From a virus, in the IMG/VR virus record IMGVR_UViG_3300043410_001344, positions 1 through 24,393 of that record: DNA of 24,393 nt; one strand, given 5' to 3'. Numbering within the stretch: the first letter of the stretch is position 1; every line of letters starts with the position of its first letter. The notes under the pieces were generated by a model. It did no database searches. It saw nothing but the letters and a program-made list of their open reading frames with translations, and had not been told where the DNA came from. This document shows positions 20,592-24,393 of the stretch, one piece after another. The translations under genes were made by a program, and so were the position numbers.

Positions 20592-21352
20592 GAACCACCC
20601 ACTTTTCCCCTATCCTGTTCAATGCCCTGCAACTTGCGGGACAGGATCGCCATAACATCACGGATGAGACATTCGCTCAGTTCCGTGATTTCATCAATGA
20701 ACGCCTTCGTGTCGCCTGGGAGTTGCAGGACTGGCCCGACCTCACCCGTGTCACCCAGTTAACCGTATCCAACGACGGAAACGGCCTGGTTACTGCTGCC
20801 ATTCCTGCTGATGCCGGGGAAGTCTTTACCTGTTACGACAAAGACCCTCTCGTAACCACGAAGGCTGTTTCGTTGAACTTCCGTCTGTATGACGACGGTA
20901 CTACACAGAAACTGGTCTTTGCGTCCGACCCTGGCACTGTCTATGGCGAATACCGCATCAAGCGTACCGAACTCGTAGGCGACCTTTATGAGTCTGGCAT
21001 TTCGTATTCTGTTGGCGCTCAGTGCTACTTTGATTCTGGCAGTAACACTGGAACTTATGCTCCCGTAGCCGGAAAGCCTCACTACGGCAATTTCTACAAT
21101 TGCATCGAGGCTACCACGGCTGGTCAGTCCCCGCATACGCATCCTGCCAAATGGCAGCTGGTCACAATCCCTTATCTTTTTGCGTCCTACGTGGCGCGTG
21201 GTGCGTTCGCTGATTGGCTTCGCTCCGAACTCCAGATCGAGGCATCCCAGGTCGCAGAGGCTGAAGCCGAGCGTTATATCACTGATGCCATCGACATCGT
21301 GCTTCGCCAGCAGAAGCAAGTGAACCGCATCAATATGAACCAAACTTACTAA
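20588..21352 (+). CDS. Head-tail connector/adaptor-like structural protein
   Basis: This 254-residue protein follows the capsid gene. The N-terminal helix includes DETFAQFRDFINERLRVAWE, then WPDLTR. A beta-rich middle follows, and the C-terminal helices carry EAEAERYITDAIDIVLRQQK. The all-helical ends and the position are those of podovirus adaptor or head-completion proteins (gp4/gp11-like). The beta insert in the middle is larger than usual. The assignment rests on context more than on a specific motif. Translation is coupled by the ATGA overlap. Confidence 0.65.
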   Translation: MRTTHFSPILFNALQLAGQDRHNITDETFAQFRDFINERLRVAWELQDWPDLTRVTQLTVSNDGNGLVTAAIPADAGEVFTCYDKDPLVTTKAVSLNFRLYDDGTTQKLVFASDPGTVYGEYRIKRTELVGDLYESGISYSVGAQCYFDSGSNTGTYAPVAGKPHYGNFYNCIEATTAGQSPHTHPAKWQLVTIPYLFASYVARGAFADWLRSELQIEASQVAEAEAERYITDAIDIVLRQQKQVNRINMNQTY

Positions 21353-21356
21353 TACT

Positions 21357-21656
21357 ATGGGTCAAATCCAAATCTCATCCCCAATCCTTAAGTCCCTCAC
21401 CCACAGTGAGACTTCTGTGACCACGTCCCCCACCCAAGTCCTTGCTCCTTTGGCTACAGCTGCCAAGCGAGTCATCGTGCTTGTCCAGAACAAGTCCACC
21501 AGCGTGAACATCAGCATTGTCGGCAATTCTACTGACACTGTTGGCATCATTGTCCCCCCCCTTTCCAACATCTCCATCGACAACTACAACGGCGGTATCT
21601 GGGCTTTTGCCGACTCCGGCACTGTCACAGTCCACGTTGCTACGTCGGTTGTTTGA
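21357..21656 (+). CDS. Small beta-rich virion protein
   Basis: This 99-residue, Ser/Thr/Val-rich protein is predicted to be nearly all beta (RVIVLVQNKSTSVNISIVGN, IIVPPLSNISIDNYNG). Such small beta sandwiches placed after connector genes are often virion decoration or tail-knob accessories. No Cys and no membrane span are present. Its stop overlaps the next ATG. Confidence 0.68.
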   Translation: MGQIQISSPILKSLTHSETSVTTSPTQVLAPLATAAKRVIVLVQNKSTSVNISIVGNSTDTVGIIVPPLSNISIDNYNGGIWAFADSGTVTVHVATSVV

Positions 21657-21736
21657 TGAGTATCCGCGCCACATCAACGGACGCTGTGGTTAAGAAATCA
21701 GTCAAGTCCGGCAAAATCATCACAACTAACAAATGA
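21656..21736 (+). CDS. Coupled 26-residue peptide
   Basis: ATG at 21656 overlaps the upstream stop (TGATG), and its TGA overlaps the next ATG (ATGA). The frame exactly fills the gap between two structural genes. The peptide is basic and polar, with DAVVKKSVKSGKIITTNK at the end. It is too short for gene finders. It may be a true micro-gene or a bridge that carries ribosomes across the gap. Confidence 0.5.
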   Translation: MSIRATSTDAVVKKSVKSGKIITTNK

Positions 21737-22188
21737 GTATTACAGCACAAGTCGGGGTTATGATCCCGACAAACGTCGTCGAGGTCGGCAACGAGATTTC
21801 GTCCGACCAACTAGCTGCAATTGCCAACGCACAACTAAACCCATCTGCTGCCAATCCTTTTGTTACTGAGGGAGGTGTTCCAACTTATGACACCAATTCA
21901 CCTTGGCCTACGCCTCCGTCTGGGATGCTTACGGCAGATAAGGCTATGGCTAATGCGATTGCAGCCTCTCTTTGGTATACTTTTGACACAGGAACTGACT
22001 ACAACAAGACAGGTGGCATCGTAAACGTTCAGTTGCTTGCGGGCTATAACACCAGTGGTGTTACCGATGGAACTACGTTTGTTACTGGATTTCCTTCTGT
22101 AATCACATCGTTGTCCAACAACGCATATTGGTATGTTTCCGTAAATGGAACTATTTCTGATTATATTGTTTCAGACGCAGCCCCTTAA
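21733..22188 (+). CDS. Hypothetical virion-associated protein
   Basis: This 151-residue protein is rich in Ser/Thr/Asn/Gly with aromatic residues and looks beta-rich (IVNVQLLAGYNTSGVTDGTT). No family is recognised. Its bases are clearly more AT-rich and its codons more T-ending than those of the flanking structural genes, which suggests recent acquisition, perhaps as a receptor-related or immunogenic surface part. It is coupled to the previous micro-ORF. Confidence 0.65.
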   Translation: MSITAQVGVMIPTNVVEVGNEISSDQLAAIANAQLNPSAANPFVTEGGVPTYDTNSPWPTPPSGMLTADKAMANAIAASLWYTFDTGTDYNKTGGIVNVQLLAGYNTSGVTDGTTFVTGFPSVITSLSNNAYWYVSVNGTISDYIVSDAAP

Positions 22189-22192
22189 TCTT

Positions 22193-22324
22193 ATGTTTAT
22201 CTTCCTAATCTCTCTCGCCTCCGTAGTCCTTGCCTTTGGCTGTGGCTTCTATGCTGGAGTTAAGAACGCTAACTCGTCCAAGGTCGCCAAGTTCAAGGAA
22301 ATCGAAGACTCGCTCAAGAAGTAA
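22193..22324 (+). CDS. Small single-span membrane protein
   Basis: This 43-residue protein has an N-terminal hydrophobic segment (FIFLISLASVVLAFGCGFYA) and a Lys/Glu-rich tail (SSKVAKFKEIEDSLKK). The size and the N-in or N-out single span fit a small holin-like or spanin-like protein, but the Cys-containing start could also be a lipoprotein-like signal. No endolysin is seen in the window. It is too short for many gene finders. Its TAA overlaps the next ATG. Confidence 0.62.
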   Translation: MFIFLISLASVVLAFGCGFYAGVKNANSSKVAKFKEIEDSLKK

Positions 22325-24012
22325 TGCCAGCACGTGAGTATCTAGTCGATGGTGAGCAAGGGTTCATCGGCTTGAACTCTAGGGATAACCCGGTAAACCT
22401 GGGCAAGAACTTCGTATCCAAGTCCCAAAACTTCCGTATGGATCGTGGGGTCGCAAGCGTCCGAAAAGGATGCGAACGACTGACCACTGGGGCTTTGGTG
22501 AATGCAGTGGTTTATGGTAGCTGCGTCTACACGACATCCACTGGTGCTGAACTAATCGTCCTTGTCGTAAGCGATGGTCTATATACCTATACGCCAGATA
22601 CCGAAAGCGTATCCGTAAAGGTTTCATTCCCGTCTGGTCAGACAATCACTTCTTCCGACGATCTGGATGTATACCAGGCTCAAGGCTCTGGATATGTCTA
22701 TATCTGCCGTGGCTTCAGCAAGTCCACGCTTCGCTGGAATGGGGCTTATGGGGCCGGCAACATCGTTGTCCCTGGCGTATCCACGCACACGAACTTCCCC
22801 AATAGCCGTCACGCAGTTTACTACGGCAATCGGCATATCGTCCAAACGGACGGCAATACGTTCAGCGTAAGCCATTACCTACAGGACAATAGTTGGTCGG
22901 CGCTGGATATGTTCAGCATCAATGATGGCGGTAATGACCGACTTATCGCCATTACTCCCTGGACGCTCAACGAGTTCGTCATCTTTATGCGTAACAGCAT
23001 CTTCTACGCATCTGTCGGCGTAGGGGCTAATGTTTCCGGGGATGCAGCTTCCAACAGCAATTCTTACGTTAAGTCGCTTGCTACAGACCTTGGCTGCGTA
23101 GCCAGAAAGTCCGTCGTACAGGCCGGTGGTGGCATTATCTTCCTGTCTGATAGTGGCGTGTATATCGCCAATCCGTCTGGGGCAGGGCAGGGCAATACCA
23201 ACACCCCGGAAGGGATGCGACTGCTTACCCTTGCTGAACCGCTTTCAGCGCCAATCTCCGACGTTATCTCACGGATTAACTATAATTACGTCGATAAGGC
23301 TTTGGCTGTTTACTGGGAAAACAGGTACTACCTGGCTGTCCCGCTGGACGAAAGCACCAATAACAATGCCGTTTTGGTGTATAATTTCGTCAACAAGGCT
23401 TGGGAGTCTGTAGATACCTATACCTCCGGCTTTGACATCAAGGCGTTCCACGTAGCCAAACTTGGCAGCCGTCGCAGACTGTTCGGTATCGACCAGGAAC
23501 AAGGCGTGTTCTTGATGGAGGAACTGGACTGGGACGAATACGATCAAGGAGTGGGCGTACCAAGACTTCCATTACAGGATGGCAACGGTAACTATTATGA
23601 TGGCGAAACGACCATCCTTGTTCGTCCTTGGCAAGACCCAGACCCCTACCCACCTTCGTTTACTTTGTCGCCTCTTGTGTTCATTCCTCGCAAGATTGAT
23701 GGCGTGTTGACCACACGGGCTTACACCTTTGAGACTAACCGTGAAAAGCGGTACTCTAGCCTACAGAGCGACATCTACACACAGGCCGGCGGGTCTATCG
23801 ATATCGACATCACGACGCACAGCCCGGACATCTCCGAGAAACTTTACTCCTTCTCTTCTGGGTCTTCCAATGGTAACTTAATCCGCATTCCAGTTCGCAA
23901 GTCCGCTTACTATTGTCAGATTAAGTTCACATCCAAGAGTTTACGTCAAACCATCCGATCTGTAACACTCCAGGCAGTCGTCACAGGTCAGATGACACAA
24001 ACAAAGAAATAA
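22324..24012 (+). CDS. Tail hub/nozzle-like structural protein
   Basis: This 562-residue beta-rich protein shows recurring pairs of strands like a propeller (VLVVSDGLYTYTPDTESVSV; SVVQAGGGIIFLSDSGVYIA). The N-terminus DGEQGFIGLNSRDNPVNLGK and QNFRMDRGVASVRKG recalls short-tail hub or stabilisation proteins of podoviruses (P22 gp10-like or a T7-like nozzle). These close the portal channel and attach fibres. The position after the connector and before a fibre fits. I cannot choose between the two families from sequence alone. Translation is coupled to the membrane protein. Confidence 0.72.
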   Translation: MPAREYLVDGEQGFIGLNSRDNPVNLGKNFVSKSQNFRMDRGVASVRKGCERLTTGALVNAVVYGSCVYTTSTGAELIVLVVSDGLYTYTPDTESVSVKVSFPSGQTITSSDDLDVYQAQGSGYVYICRGFSKSTLRWNGAYGAGNIVVPGVSTHTNFPNSRHAVYYGNRHIVQTDGNTFSVSHYLQDNSWSALDMFSINDGGNDRLIAITPWTLNEFVIFMRNSIFYASVGVGANVSGDAASNSNSYVKSLATDLGCVARKSVVQAGGGIIFLSDSGVYIANPSGAGQGNTNTPEGMRLLTLAEPLSAPISDVISRINYNYVDKALAVYWENRYYLAVPLDESTNNNAVLVYNFVNKAWESVDTYTSGFDIKAFHVAKLGSRRRLFGIDQEQGVFLMEELDWDEYDQGVGVPRLPLQDGNGNYYDGETTILVRPWQDPDPYPPSFTLSPLVFIPRKIDGVLTTRAYTFETNREKRYSSLQSDIYTQAGGSIDIDITTHSPDISEKLYSFSSGSSNGNLIRIPVRKSAYYCQIKFTSKSLRQTIRSVTLQAVVTGQMTQTKK

Positions 24013-24393
24013 ATGGCACAAATCCAATCCCCAGAGACATACGTAAACGGTGACCAAGTCACTGCAGCTCGTATGAACAATATGGTCAACGGCGCTACGC
24101 TGTTGCCCGGTGTAATCACAGACCAGACAGTCCTAGGCACTGCCCTTAGCCCTACGGACGATTTGTTCCTTGTCTATGACCTTTCTGCCCTTGGTCTTCG
24201 CAAGGTATCCGCAAGCCAAATCACAGCTGCTGGTGCGGATGTGACAACAAGCCTTGTCCAGCCTCTCACTGGTGGTAGCGGTAACCTTACCCTGCAATCC
24301 ATCGCAGATGGAAACCTGTTCATCAACGGCACTTTGAACGGATTCTTCAACATCACTACGCCTGGTGAGTTGGTTGTCACTTCTGCCACTGGG
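24013..24393 (+). CDS. Tail fibre or tail-knob protein (partial)
   Basis: The ATG at 24013 directly follows the previous stop, and the frame runs off the window (127 residues visible). The N-terminus SPETYVNGDQVTAARMNNMV is typical of phage tail-fibre or spike anchor regions (recalled pattern: G-D-x-VTA-x-x-(L/M)N). Polar beta-rich sequence (TTSLVQPLTGGSGNLTLQSI) follows. The C-terminal receptor-binding part is outside the window. Confidence 0.78.
   Translation, partial: MAQIQSPETYVNGDQVTAARMNNMVNGATLLPGVITDQTVLGTALSPTDDLFLVYDLSALGLRKVSASQITAAGADVTTSLVQPLTGGSGNLTLQSIADGNLFINGTLNGFFNITTPGELVVTSATG

Overview
The window is a piece of a tailed-phage (or prophage) genome. The right half is a head and tail-hub assembly line in typical order: large terminase, portal, scaffold, an SU10-type major capsid protein, head-tail connector candidates, a tail hub/nozzle-like protein and the start of a tail fibre. 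No tape-measure or sheath gene is visible, so a short-tailed (podovirus-like) particle is most likely. The host cannot be named. Most genes lack a Shine-Dalgarno sequence, and those of the middle module have a CA-repeat leader instead, which suggests a host (or a phage programme) that relies little on SD pairing.

Layout. (1) 1-1701, minus strand: a replication/recombination operon with a winged-helix initiator-like protein (cut by the window edge), a RecE/Exo VIII-like PD-(D/E)XK nuclease and a RusA Holliday-junction resolvase. (2) 1702-1753: divergent promoter region. (3) 1754-5162, plus strand: an HTH protein, three small unknown proteins and a C5-cytosine methyltransferase. The methyltransferase gene contains a long second reading frame that resembles a conserved phage protein family. 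(4) 5163-11677: a module of small unknown, often acidic proteins. Eleven of the fourteen confident genes start at an ACACACATG-like leader, and the operons are separated by hairpin terminators. The octamer CACGCGCC is scattered through the same stretch. (5) 9888-10718 and 11678-12373: two long non-coding regions. The first is a roughly 520 bp imperfect inverted repeat whose arms carry inward-facing terminators around a three-copy 43-bp repeat. The second has a very AT-rich stretch next to a G-quadruplex motif. (6) 12374-13092: two coupled small genes, then a terminator, a tRNA-Thr(UGU) gene and an adjoining structured element. (7) 13417-24393: structural genes, mostly overlapping by 1-4 bases and so translationally coupled.

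How it may work together. The leftward operon probably supplies initiation, end resection and junction resolution. The methyltransferase and the small acidic/ArdA-like proteins may shield the DNA from host restriction. The rightward late operon builds the capsid and packages the DNA. Candidate replication origins lie at three places: repeats inside the initiator gene (62-150, lambda-like placement), the large dyad (10108-10627) and the AT-rich/G4 element (11931-12072). The dyad, the CA-leader family and the dual-coding methyltransferase are the strongest leads for something undescribed.
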